NCBI RefSeq assembly: GCF_006438925.1
Contig: NZ_RCZA01000001.1
Location: forward strand, 496,001-560,000
Reading direction: 5' to 3'
Source of the DNA: Pseudomonas mandelii
GTDB taxonomy: Bacteria; Pseudomonadota; Gammaproteobacteria; Pseudomonadales; Pseudomonadaceae
DNA length: 64,000 nt
The position numbers were made by a program, and so were the translations under genes. Positions 18,197-26,829 of the stretch are shown here, in pieces. Below the pieces are notes generated by a model. It was not told where the DNA came from. It saw only the letters and a program-made list of their open reading frames with translations, and did no database searches. Position 1 is the stretch's first letter, and the number at the start of each line of letters is the position of its first letter.

Positions 18197-18580
18197 ATGA
18201 TCAAGCCAACACCCAATCCTCCAGAACACGAAGACACATCCCCCTACGAATCCTTCGATTCCAAAAAGCTCCACGAAGCCGCCGAACGCGCCCTCGATCT
18301 TCACCTCGGCACACCTGCGGATAAAAAACCTAAACGTCGCAATGGCGACCTCTTCATCGTCGCTCCCGACCTCCACACCGAAACCCTCCTGGCCAACGCC
18401 TCGGAAGACGTGCTATCCATCAGCGCCATCGCCGCTGACCTGGCCGACAGTGTAGAAGGCTCGCGCCGCTCCGTCGCACTGGCACTCAGTAGAATGGCGG
18501 TCGGTGTGCATCTGTTAGTGGAGCGAGCGCTGGATCACATTGATTCGCCGGATCCGGCGGAGCATCGGGCTAAGACGTAG
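18197..18580 (+). CDS. DUF6124 family protein, copy 1
   Basis: A 127-aa soluble protein of a Pseudomonas-specific family (DUF6124, formerly DUF3077). It starts MIKPTPNPPEHEDTSPYES and has the family core LHEAAERALDLHL, ETLLANASEDVLSISAIAAD and VEGSRRSVALALSRMAVGVH. The second half is predicted to be helical. No function is known. The start is fixed by comparison with the second copy at 59512. It is preceded by a structured leader and followed by a terminator, so it is a single-gene unit. Confidence 0.85.
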   Translation: MIKPTPNPPEHEDTSPYESFDSKKLHEAAERALDLHLGTPADKKPKRRNGDLFIVAPDLHTETLLANASEDVLSISAIAADLADSVEGSRRSVALALSRMAVGVHLLVERALDHIDSPDPAEHRAKT

Positions 18581-18590
18581 CAAGAAATAC

Positions 18591-18614
18591 GAAGGGGACT
18601 GACGTCCCCTTCTT
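18591..18614 (+). terminator. Terminator of DUF6124 copy 1
   Basis: Nine-bp stem (18591-18599 with 18604-18612), TGAC loop, then a short T-rich tail. Confidence 0.7.
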
Positions 18615-18855
18615 CATTCCAATGCATTGTCACGTCTGCACTCCGAGCTTTAAATGCAGTGACTTGCCTTGACCGATTCCGCCCCCTTCAATCCAATCCA
18701 CCATCACCTGCTTCTCCAAAGGCAGCCGAGAGAATGCACGCTGCACGGCCTGACACTGCTGAACGCCGCCAGGAAAGTTCCAAAAGCACGAAAAAGCTGA
18801 AAATCACCATGCATCTACGCATACTTGTGCCGCACTTTCAGAATGGAATCTTCAA

Positions 18856-19875
18856 ATGCCTTTTGCCTTACCCCGCCCTATCCTTATCCACACTATGATG
18901 CTGGCCAGTATGGCTTTTACCACAATTGCTGCCGCCAACAGTTTCGACTGTGCCAATGCTGCGACACCTACAGAAAAGGCAATATGTTCTGACCCATACA
19001 CGCTTGGATTGGATCGTAAATTGGGGCAGGCATGGAAAACAGCAAAGGCAACAGTGAAAGACACCGTGATGCTGAAGGCTGATCAACGCCAATGGATTAA
19101 AAACCGCGACCACTGCGCTGCCGACTTTCATTGTTTGCGACGCAGTTATTCGATGCGGATTGCAGAGCTCCAACATGCAGGTAAACCATTCAATTGGAAA
19201 GGAACCTGGCAACGTATCCCGGCGGGGCGATTCGACAGCGCCGAATGGAAGATAAACGGGCGCGCGCCACAGTTCGGTTTCACCTCAAAAGCGTCAAATA
19301 AAATGGGCTCAGGAAATTTGACTGGTACGTTCAACCTGGAAGGCTCCCAAGGTATTTATCGAAGCGAAGATTGCACGTTATTGATGACACCAACCACCGG
19401 CCTCCTTTACGTCATCCAAGTGGGTGAATGCCACGGAACTGACGCAGCCTTTGGCGGACATTATGTCGCATCCGAACAACCACTTGATTTGAACTATGAC
19501 CTGTTGTCGCTGGGACTCGTCCGGACGCAAGAAGAAGACGATGCGGCTCGGCAATTGCTTAAGGATGACTATCAAACCGTTCTGGATGCCAGTGACTCGT
19601 TTTACTACGTAGACGAGTCCGCCGCAGACAACCTGGGGGCTCAAGTCGCCAACATTCGGGTTTTGGGGCTTCCTCCTCCCAACGCCGCACTAATCATGCG
19701 CGGACGCGACGCTCAACTTTGGGTCGCGGCGCTGGTCAGCGATCAGAAGCAGAATTACCGCGTGCGCTATTACACTAACGTGCAGGGCTGGAAGGGACGT
19801 TTGCCAGGCCCGATTCAACGCTGGTATGCCGAACAATTCGATTGGCGCAAGGCGCCGCTGGATTACATGCCGTAG
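18856..19875 (+). CDS. Periplasmic protein with an LprI-type lysozyme-inhibitor domain
   Basis: A 339-aa exported protein. A signal peptide (LIHTMMLASMAFTTIAAANS) is followed by a DUF1311/LprI-like domain of about 80 residues: FDCANAATPTEKAICSDPYT, LGLDRKLGQAWKTAK, LKADQRQWIKNRDHCAADFH, CLRRSYSMRIAEL, with the family's conserved cysteines. The Mycobacterium LprI protein of this family inhibits lysozyme (established). The remaining 230 residues are not recognised. The gene converges on a candidate immunity gene for a cell-wall hydrolase with a lysozyme-like domain, so it may be a second protective protein (inference). The ATG has GGAATC a few bases upstream. Confidence 0.75.
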   Translation: MPFALPRPILIHTMMLASMAFTTIAAANSFDCANAATPTEKAICSDPYTLGLDRKLGQAWKTAKATVKDTVMLKADQRQWIKNRDHCAADFHCLRRSYSMRIAELQHAGKPFNWKGTWQRIPAGRFDSAEWKINGRAPQFGFTSKASNKMGSGNLTGTFNLEGSQGIYRSEDCTLLMTPTTGLLYVIQVGECHGTDAAFGGHYVASEQPLDLNYDLLSLGLVRTQEEDDAARQLLKDDYQTVLDASDSFYYVDESAADNLGAQVANIRVLGLPPPNAALIMRGRDAQLWVAALVSDQKQNYRVRYYTNVQGWKGRLPGPIQRWYAEQFDWRKAPLDYMP

Positions 19876-19884
19876 GCGCCAAAG

Positions 19885-19910
19885 GAAAGGGGACGGATTG
19901 CCCCCTTTTC
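19885..19910. terminator. Terminator between convergent genes
   Basis: The stem AAAGGGG (19886-19892) with CCCCTTT (19902-19908) lies midway in the 50-bp gap between the LprI-like gene and the convergent immunity gene and can act in both directions. Confidence 0.6.
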
Positions 19911-19925
19911 CATCGAATATCAAGG

Positions 19926-20669
19926 TTACTTTAACAACGCTTTCAAACCTTCATAATCATAGCGTGTAAAAGATTCCTCAATACCTTTTGCCGCCACCTC
20001 TAAATACTGAGGAGATTTCAAATCACTAACCTTATATATAGAAAATATTGTGCCAGAGCTGAACTGATGCCGGATGCTGCCTTGCGTAACAGCAACTGAC
20101 GGAGATTTGGAAACCAAATCGTCCTTAGATTTATAGGTTCTCACCAAATGGATGTCCTTGTACTGAGTCTCATCCACATTCAAAGCCACCGCTGGAGTTT
20201 TACTCAAAGACTCTATTGAAACTTTTCCCGCAGCATTCTTCCACTCGTCAGAGAACTCATAGATCGACTCCTCATAATCCTCGACGAGCGGTCTGTTAAG
20301 ATCACAAACAGCTTTGTTGATGAGAATACCGTTTCTATCATTACGAATATTTGCATATATGCAATCGACAACGACATTGTCTCCTTGCCTACTCAGCGTA
20401 AAGTACGCTTCAAACGGGGTGCTCGACGCCAGGTTTTCATAGTGCAAAGCTTTAGCGCCATTAAAGTCAACGAAGTCTCTCGTAACTTCTCCTTTATCAC
20501 CAATGACACCTTCAACAATTTTGCTTCCGCCCGACCACCTAACTTTCAGGCTCTGAGTCGCTTTATCTACTTCATAAACATCTCCCGCAGGGACTGTTGC
20601 TTCTTCAGCAGCAGATACGGCAAACGAGAGGCCAATGAACAACAACGCAAACAGGTTTTTCTTTTTCAT
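19926..20669 (-). CDS. Periplasmic candidate immunity protein
   Basis: A 247-aa protein not recognised by family. It starts with a clear signal peptide (MKKKNLFALLFIGLSFAVSA followed by AEEA) and so acts in the periplasm. The mature part is mixed charged and polar with no catalytic motif. It begins 2 bp after the stop codon of the cell-wall hydrolase gene. Both are AT-richer than the T6SS core genes. A small exported protein encoded directly behind a T6SS peptidoglycan hydrolase is the usual layout for an immunity protein (inference from context). Confidence 0.7.
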   Translation of the reverse strand: MKKKNLFALLFIGLSFAVSAAEEATVPAGDVYEVDKATQSLKVRWSGGSKIVEGVIGDKGEVTRDFVDFNGAKALHYENLASSTPFEAYFTLSRQGDNVVVDCIYANIRNDRNGILINKAVCDLNRPLVEDYEESIYEFSDEWKNAAGKVSIESLSKTPAVALNVDETQYKDIHLVRTYKSKDDLVSKSPSVAVTQGSIRHQFSSGTIFSIYKVSDLKSPQYLEVAAKGIEESFTRYDYEGLKALLK

Positions 20670-20671
20670 TC

Positions 20672-23600
20672 TTATCGAGTCTCCGGCGCTACGGATGTAG
20701 CTCTCAAAATAGCTTCAAATTTAGTGGCATAACTCGCGATCAGAACCTTCTGATCAGAACCGTTGATAACTTTACGAGCGCCTTGATAATCCTTGGTGGT
20801 GTTATTTACATAGGTGCCCAATTTTTGATTGGTAAAAATACCCTCTTTCATACCCCAAATCATAATGGGAACTGAATTTTTAAACCCAGCGGCCTCTTCA
20901 GGACTTCCAACAAAATCTATCCCGAAATAATCTTTGGCTTTCTGATAGTTGTTTTTCCATGTCAAGTGCACCAAACCACGCCCGCGGTATTTAAAACCGT
21001 CACCTTGGGCGGTGTTTCCATTACCTACCGCTCTCTCCCTATGCGCAGCACTAGTTGCAAGAACGGGATCATACTTGTCGAAATAACTAACCGGCCCGAT
21101 CTCCGGGGCAGCACTAAAATACTCGGCAATAGTGTAGTTATATGCCTCATGCCTAGCCGTAGCGAACATATATGACAACTCATATATCGTCAGAATTTCT
21201 CTATTTTTATCAACATATATATTTATATTTTTTACAATCTCCCTGAGATTTTCCTTCGATTTTGCTGAAAGTGCGGGAGATTCGGCTTGGAAAGACACGT
21301 GCTGTTCGGCATACATTGCAACGAATCGCTCTACATCGATGTATACGGATTGACTCATGAAATTATCAAGCAACGCTATCGGATGAAAATGCCAAACCAA
21401 ATCTGAATTTACTACAGCCTTAATGGGAGGCTCCTCCCAAAAAACATAATTATTTATACGTTCTTTTTCATGCATCAAAGATTTTGGAGCAGCTTCCAGT
21501 ATTTTGTCCAGTCGACTCCACTTCGCATTATTTGCTTTAAACTTCCACTCGGTTGGATGACGAGCAATAAGCTTCGACCATCGATCTCTTGTATCCGCAT
21601 CTTTTAACGCATCAGCAAGCTCGCCTGGGTCAACATCACCATTGCCGTTTTTATCAATTTTATTAAAAAGATCCTTAAAAAACTGCGGCATGTCTTCTGG
21701 ATCAAGAAAGCCATCAGCAGTGGCATTGGACTCTTCAACTACGTGGAAGCCCAACTTCGTCCAATCGTGCTGAGTAATAATTACAGCTTCCGATTTTTTG
21801 ATCAGTCCAGAGATTGGTAAGTCCTCCCCAACCACACGGACTTCGTACCAATCATCGGGGCCCTCTTTGATAACCGGCGCTTTGGTCAAATCTATCGCGT
21901 GCTCTCTCTTTAGAGGTTCGGTGGTGCCAATGGCAGGCGCTTTGTTCTTGAGCTTGGTTCCGATTGGCAAATGCAAATATTGCTTGCCTGTCTTTAATCC
22001 GGCGAGGTTATCGAGGAAATCTTTGACATCGGCTTCGGCAGTGAATATCTCAATATGAGCCTGGAATTTACTATCCGTTACGCCCGACTCATTGAGGAGA
22101 TTTTCTGTTTTACCCAGATATCCAATAGGATCGCCAGCCTTGATCCCGGTACTTGCTGTTTCAACCGAATCGAAGCTGGAAGGCATCAACGACGTCCAGT
22201 CGACCATGTGGTATTCCGCACTACTTTCTATACAGGTCCAAAAACTCTCAGGTACAGATCCCGCGGCAGCTAAACCGCCGCTGACCATTACGCATTTGGC
22301 CATTCGTCGAAGTTTGCCCTCAACGATCAGATTCAGCACTTCTTTACTATCGAACTCAACGACGCTGGTAGGGATAAGCTGCTTATTTCCGCATCGGGCG
22401 CCTATGGGTTGGCCGTTTTGAAGCGTCGCGGGGGCTGTGTAAAGGTCAAGCTTATTGGCTGCGGTAGCTTTAACTTTTCCCTGCCAATAATTGGGTCTCA
22501 GCCGTTCCGGCACTTTGTCCGCGGTCCAGATCGACTTGTGATTCGAGTTTTGATAGGGGGCGTCGTTCTCTTTATAAGCGAACCAGATTTCATCTCCGAC
22601 GATTCGTGTTTTATTTGAGCCGCTTTTCACTGATCCAACTAGAATTTTGCCCTTGGCGTACGCCTTAGCTCCGTTAACAGCCTGATCAAGGATTTCTAAC
22701 TTCGTATCCTTTTTTATTAAGCCGTAGGAAACCGCTCCCGGTATCCAAGGCGCTTTGTCATAGCCTTTGTAGTCTCCAAAGTTCATGGTCACTACAGGTT
22801 TCGGGGTTTCCTCTGGAGCCAATGGATAGCGCTCATAGGGAAGCAAGTGCATGTATAGACTGAAGAAGGCCAGCTTGTTTTGCTTGCCTTTGTTCGGCCC
22901 TTCTTCCGGGTTGGGCGCAGACTTGTACTCGTGGCGCACCAGGCAGAAGGAACTGGAATACTTCAGTTTTTTCTCGTTGTTGCCGAAGGTCGATTCCAGA
23001 TAATCCTCATTAAGGCGATAAGCAACGACTTCGCCATCGGCCATACAGCGTATCGGCTCATTCAGTACGCATTGCGGGGCGCTTGCATTGGTGATGTGGA
23101 TGCCGCCGTGCCAGAACTTGTTACTGCCGAGCAGGTAGTGACCCGAGGTTTCACTTTCGAGTGCAGCGTAAACTTCTTCCCCGTTGGCGAACTGCTTGCC
23201 ATCAGCTTTTCTGAACGGATATTGGAAGTTCATCAATGGCGCAGGCCCCGCCGGAGCAGGTGCGGGGGCAGGAGCAGCCGCAGGCATCGGTTGTGCACCA
23301 GTTCTGTATTGAGCTTTCGGACGCAAAAACTTTTCTGGCATCGGCCAGTAACCGCTCAGGTGCCCATACTTAGCGGATTTCGGCCCAGAAGAAGATTGCG
23401 AGCCGAAAAAATTCCCCGCGGTCCGTACTGAGTTGATGTCCTCGACTACCCCCGTATGCCCGTGGAAATTGATCCAAAGTGCAATATCGCCGGGCTCGAC
23501 GCTCGCGAGCGGGATGACGTTAAAATGGGTTACATCAACATTTAACTGTCCCGTTGTCAGGTATGGGATTGAATATCCCGCATCCTTCAACATTCGGTAC

Positions 23601-23725
23601 AACAGACCTGAGCAATCGATTTCCTTGCGACCGTCGGCGTCGGCGTCGGCGTACCCCTTGGCAGGGCCGTATTCATATTGGCTATGTGGGTAGTTAGCCC
23701 GTTGCTCAAGTAGTCCGGTACTCAT
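20672..23725 (-). CDS. Multidomain peptidoglycan hydrolase, candidate T6SS effector
   Basis: A 1017-aa protein with no signal peptide, encoded in the vgrG operon. Residues 1-140 resemble an NlpC/P60 peptidase with Cys38 in EIDCSGLLYRML and His90 in WINFHGHTGVVEDI. A Pro/Ala linker (about 149-163) follows. Residues about 165-565 resemble an M23 peptidase: WHGGIHI (206-211), ADGEVVAY, SLYMHLL with His293, and FQAHIEIF with His557, but two zinc-ligand positions differ from the consensus. An EF-hand loop DKNGNGDVDPGE begins at residue 691. Residues about 840-1010 are GH19 lysozyme/chitinase-like, with the HE pair at 859-860 and YRGRGLVHLTWKNNY at 913-927. It would cut both peptide and glycan parts of the wall in a target periplasm (inference). 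Its start overlaps the upstream gene by 4 bp. Confidence 0.85.
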   Translation of the reverse strand: MSTGLLEQRANYPHSQYEYGPAKGYADADADGRKEIDCSGLLYRMLKDAGYSIPYLTTGQLNVDVTHFNVIPLASVEPGDIALWINFHGHTGVVEDINSVRTAGNFFGSQSSSGPKSAKYGHLSGYWPMPEKFLRPKAQYRTGAQPMPAAAPAPAPAPAGPAPLMNFQYPFRKADGKQFANGEEVYAALESETSGHYLLGSNKFWHGGIHITNASAPQCVLNEPIRCMADGEVVAYRLNEDYLESTFGNNEKKLKYSSSFCLVRHEYKSAPNPEEGPNKGKQNKLAFFSLYMHLLPYERYPLAPEETPKPVVTMNFGDYKGYDKAPWIPGAVSYGLIKKDTKLEILDQAVNGAKAYAKGKILVGSVKSGSNKTRIVGDEIWFAYKENDAPYQNSNHKSIWTADKVPERLRPNYWQGKVKATAANKLDLYTAPATLQNGQPIGARCGNKQLIPTSVVEFDSKEVLNLIVEGKLRRMAKCVMVSGGLAAAGSVPESFWTCIESSAEYHMVDWTSLMPSSFDSVETASTGIKAGDPIGYLGKTENLLNESGVTDSKFQAHIEIFTAEADVKDFLDNLAGLKTGKQYLHLPIGTKLKNKAPAIGTTEPLKREHAIDLTKAPVIKEGPDDWYEVRVVGEDLPISGLIKKSEAVIITQHDWTKLGFHVVEESNATADGFLDPEDMPQFFKDLFNKIDKNGNGDVDPGELADALKDADTRDRWSKLIARHPTEWKFKANNAKWSRLDKILEAAPKSLMHEKERINNYVFWEEPPIKAVVNSDLVWHFHPIALLDNFMSQSVYIDVERFVAMYAEQHVSFQAESPALSAKSKENLREIVKNINIYVDKNREILTIYELSYMFATARHEAYNYTIAEYFSAAPEIGPVSYFDKYDPVLATSAAHRERAVGNGNTAQGDGFKYRGRGLVHLTWKNNYQKAKDYFGIDFVGSPEEAAGFKNSVPIMIWGMKEGIFTNQKLGTYVNNTTKDYQGARKVINGSDQKVLIASYATKFEAILRATSVAPETR

Positions 23726-24765
23726 CGGAAGCTTCCTGCTTTAAGACATTGAGTTGAGTTATCAGCGACGACGCCCTGAGCCGCTAAGTGCTCAACACCT
23801 CGCGTACCGGACTCACTATCCATTTTCTGAACCTCCTGATAACACGCCATTGCTCTGGACAGATCAGCTGGGACGATGTTGCCGACTTCATACACTTGGC
23901 CCAGTTGACTCAGTGCGTCAATTGAGCCTCGGCGCGCGGCGCTTTCCAATGCGGCCATTGACTGTTGCGGGTTGATACAGACGCGCCTGTCGTCGTATTC
24001 ACCCTCATCGCAATAAAAATTGGCAAGCGCCACGCCTGCGTCGGGAATGCTTTTTGAAGCAGCAACCAAAAGATCCACAATCTTGGTGTTATCCAAGCGC
24101 GGAGCTTGCCCAGAAAGACTGATTCCCGCAGCAGATAATGCAGCCTGCGGCGAACCTTGTTGCGCTCCGGCTAAATAACTATCCAGTGCTGCGGCGTACA
24201 GATAAACACCGGATTCGGGCGAAGCATGATTAGCCAATCGGTCAAACCACACACCTTTCTTCAACTCTCGCTCACCGGGTGATAGTTTTTCCGTTCGAGC
24301 CACACCCTCTAAAACGTTTTCAAGCGACCAATCTTCGACACGACTGAGAACCCAGCAGTTGTCGTTTTTGAAGACGAAAATTTTCAGGAATCCGCCCACC
24401 TGGTCACGGACGATCACCTTGTTAGGTAATTCGACCTTAATGGTCAGATTCGACTCACCAGCTTTTTCTGGAATGAGAACGCTCAATTCAGTAGCGTCCA
24501 GGGTTTTGAGTTTACGTTTGACTACCTTCGGCTTGTCGCCATCAAAAACCACTCGAATCTCTTCAACGGGAGAGGCGATAAAGGCCTTCTGTATCTCAGG
24601 CTGGGAGGCGAAAACTTTAACGAACTCTGCAAAGTCGTCGCTCGGACATTGAGCATCAATGGACGACGAGGCAAAGGCACCGGTGTGCATACCTAAGGTC
24701 AACAGTACGAGGGAGCACCACTTCAATTGCCTTACACTTTTGTTTGTTCTAATCACGAATTTCAT
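23722..24765 (-). CDS. Exported Sel1-like repeat protein of the vgrG operon
   Basis: A 347-aa protein starting at the ATG at 24765, whose A overlaps the vgrG stop (TGATG); a GTG one codon upstream is also open. A signal peptide (WCSLVLLTLGMHTGAFA) precedes a domain of unknown type to about residue 150. Residues about 180-340 contain TPR/Sel1-like helical pairs (VALANFYCDEGEYDDRRVCI, ALESAARRGSIDALSQLGQV, AMACYQEVQKM). It lies between vgrG and the wall hydrolase and overlaps the latter by 4 bp. It could be a second immunity protein or an accessory factor; being exported, it is unlikely to be a cytoplasmic loading adaptor. Confidence 0.65.
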   Translation of the reverse strand: MKFVIRTNKSVRQLKWCSLVLLTLGMHTGAFASSSIDAQCPSDDFAEFVKVFASQPEIQKAFIASPVEEIRVVFDGDKPKVVKRKLKTLDATELSVLIPEKAGESNLTIKVELPNKVIVRDQVGGFLKIFVFKNDNCWVLSRVEDWSLENVLEGVARTEKLSPGERELKKGVWFDRLANHASPESGVYLYAAALDSYLAGAQQGSPQAALSAAGISLSGQAPRLDNTKIVDLLVAASKSIPDAGVALANFYCDEGEYDDRRVCINPQQSMAALESAARRGSIDALSQLGQVYEVGNIVPADLSRAMACYQEVQKMDSESGTRGVEHLAAQGVVADNSTQCLKAGSFR

Positions 24766-26801
24766 CACTCAGAAAATACAAAAAAAGCCTTCGGTTTAAC
24801 CTTCTCAGGCGGCGCATTCAACAACGCCTGATCCATCAAACTCCCCGCCTTATCCTTATCTGCCGCCCCCGGCAGCACCGGTGGCTTAATCCCGATCCCC
24901 GTCCCGCTCCCCGCCGACCCACCCGCATTAATCTTCACCACCGGCCCAACAACCGTAATCCCGCCAGCATCGAGTTTGATAAAGCTCCCACCCGCCTTCA
25001 CGGTGAGCTCCATCCCGGCTTCAATGACAATCTTGTCCCCAGCCTTCAGATGAATCTCCTTCCCAACGCTAGTCAGCTGCGCAGTCCCCAGCTTCATATG
25101 CTGGTTCTGCCCAATCGTCAGGTGGTCATCCAGCCGCGCTTCAGTCTTGCGATCCGCAATCGTGGTTCGATGTTCTTCCGCCTTCAGCTCGGTGTAAGTG
25201 TTCTTCTCCACCGTGTCGTGGCGCTCATTGCCGACTCTTATCTTCTGGTCATGCTCAACGTTTTCATCCCAATCGCGCTGGGCATGGATGAAGATCTGCT
25301 CGGCGCCTTTCTTGTCTTCAATCCGCAGTTCGTTGTACCCGCCGCCCCCCGGTGAGCTGAGGGTTTTGAATTCGGTGCGAGTCTTGTTCGCCGGCAGTTC
25401 GTAAGGGACCTGGTTTTCCTTGTGGTACAGGCAACCGGTCACCAGCGGCTGGTCGGGGTCACCTTCGAGGAAGGTCACCAGCACTTCCATGCCGATGCGC
25501 GGGATGGCGATGGCGCCGTAGCGGTCGCCGGCCCAGCTGCTGGAGACACGCATCCAGCAACTGGTTTTGTCGTCAGCCAAACCTTCACGGTCCCAGTGGA
25601 ATTGCACCTTGATGCGGCCGTACTGGTCGCAGTGGATTTCTTCACCTTTGGGGCCGGTGACCATGGCAGTCTGGCTGCCGAGCACGCGAGGTTTCGGGTG
25701 TTCCAGCGCCGGGCGGTAGAACACGTCCCACGGCGTGGCGAGGAAGCGGTTGCGGTAGCCCTGGTGGAAGTCGTCTTTGTTGTCGGTGGTGTCGCTGGTC
25801 ACGGACTCTTCGAGGACTTGCGGCTGTTTACCTTCGTGGACGATTTCGGTGAGCAACCAGAGGTCGTTCCACTCGGTGCGCGGGTGGTCGGACATTTCCA
25901 GGAAGTGGCCGCTGACCAGGGTGGTCTGATCGCTTTTGCCTTCGGCCTGGCGGTAATCGGCGCGGTGGCGTTCGAGGGCGCGTTGGCTGAGGAATTTGCC
26001 GCGCGCGCGGTCGATGAAGCGGCCGGGGTAGTCGTAGTCTTCGAGGTCCGGCGCGTCGCTTTGCGCCTCGGGTTTGTAGGCGGATTCCAGTTGCAGGCGC
26101 GGTTTTTCGAAGTCGTAGTCGCGGCGGGTGACGCGGCCGGTGCGGGTTTCCAGGCGGAGCTTGAAGCCTTTGATCACCGGTTCGTCGGCGACCATGCCGC
26201 TGCCTTGTACATACGCCGTTGGCTGGCCGAGTTTCGGGAACACGGTCTGATCATCGCCGAATACCAAAAGATGACCTTTGGAACTGTGCTGGAAGTGGTA
26301 GTGAATGCCTTCCTCTTCGCACAGGCGCTGGACGAAATGCAAGTCGGTTTCGTCGTACTGCACGCAGTAGTCGCGGTCCGGGCACGGTTGGCTGAGCTGG
26401 AAGTTGTAGGCGTTGCCTTTGATGCCGTGTTCTTCGAGGATCAGCGCGATGATTTTCGGCGCGGACATCTGCTGATAGATGCGCTGGTTAGTGCGGTGAT
26501 GCAGGTATTGCAGTTGCGGCACCAGGGAGATTTTGTAGCGGGTCAGGCGTTTGCCGGCGTCACCTTGGGCAACGCGGTAGATCTGGCCGTGGATGCCGCT
26601 TCCCTGCGGATCGAACGCCAAAAAAGCCTGTTTGTGCAGGAGTTTTTCCAGGTCCAGATCGGGGTTTTCGCTGACCAGTTCGAGGTCGAAGCGATACGGC
26701 TGGCTGATACCTTCGGTGCCGGTGAACGACAGCACTTGCAGGTCGCCCACGTAGTCTTCGACGGTCAGGCTGAAGTGGGTTTCGTTAGCGAGGTTGAACA
26801 T
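24765..26801 (-). CDS. vgrG: VgrG spike protein (T6SS tip), operon copy
   Basis: The 678-aa VgrG forms the trimeric spike on the Hcp tube. N-terminal gp27-like motifs include FNLANETHFSLTVEDYVGD, YRVAQGDAGKRLTRYKISLV, CVQYDETDLHFVQRLCEEEG. The gp5-like OB fold and needle follow (VTGPKGEEIHCDQYGRIKVQ, SSWAGDRYGAIAIPRIGMEV, SSPGGGGYNELRIEDKKGAE). The end is a repeat-rich beta-helix with a short tail after residue 640 and no extra toxin domain. It starts 28 bp behind the kinase gene and leads into the Sel1-like, hydrolase and immunity genes, so the downstream hydrolase is its likely cargo. Confidence 0.95.
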   Translation of the reverse strand: MFNLANETHFSLTVEDYVGDLQVLSFTGTEGISQPYRFDLELVSENPDLDLEKLLHKQAFLAFDPQGSGIHGQIYRVAQGDAGKRLTRYKISLVPQLQYLHHRTNQRIYQQMSAPKIIALILEEHGIKGNAYNFQLSQPCPDRDYCVQYDETDLHFVQRLCEEEGIHYHFQHSSKGHLLVFGDDQTVFPKLGQPTAYVQGSGMVADEPVIKGFKLRLETRTGRVTRRDYDFEKPRLQLESAYKPEAQSDAPDLEDYDYPGRFIDRARGKFLSQRALERHRADYRQAEGKSDQTTLVSGHFLEMSDHPRTEWNDLWLLTEIVHEGKQPQVLEESVTSDTTDNKDDFHQGYRNRFLATPWDVFYRPALEHPKPRVLGSQTAMVTGPKGEEIHCDQYGRIKVQFHWDREGLADDKTSCWMRVSSSWAGDRYGAIAIPRIGMEVLVTFLEGDPDQPLVTGCLYHKENQVPYELPANKTRTEFKTLSSPGGGGYNELRIEDKKGAEQIFIHAQRDWDENVEHDQKIRVGNERHDTVEKNTYTELKAEEHRTTIADRKTEARLDDHLTIGQNQHMKLGTAQLTSVGKEIHLKAGDKIVIEAGMELTVKAGGSFIKLDAGGITVVGPVVKINAGGSAGSGTGIGIKPPVLPGAADKDKAGSLMDQALLNAPPEKVKPKAFFVFSE

Positions 26802-26829
26802 TGCTTGCTCCCTGTTCGGTAGTCATCCG

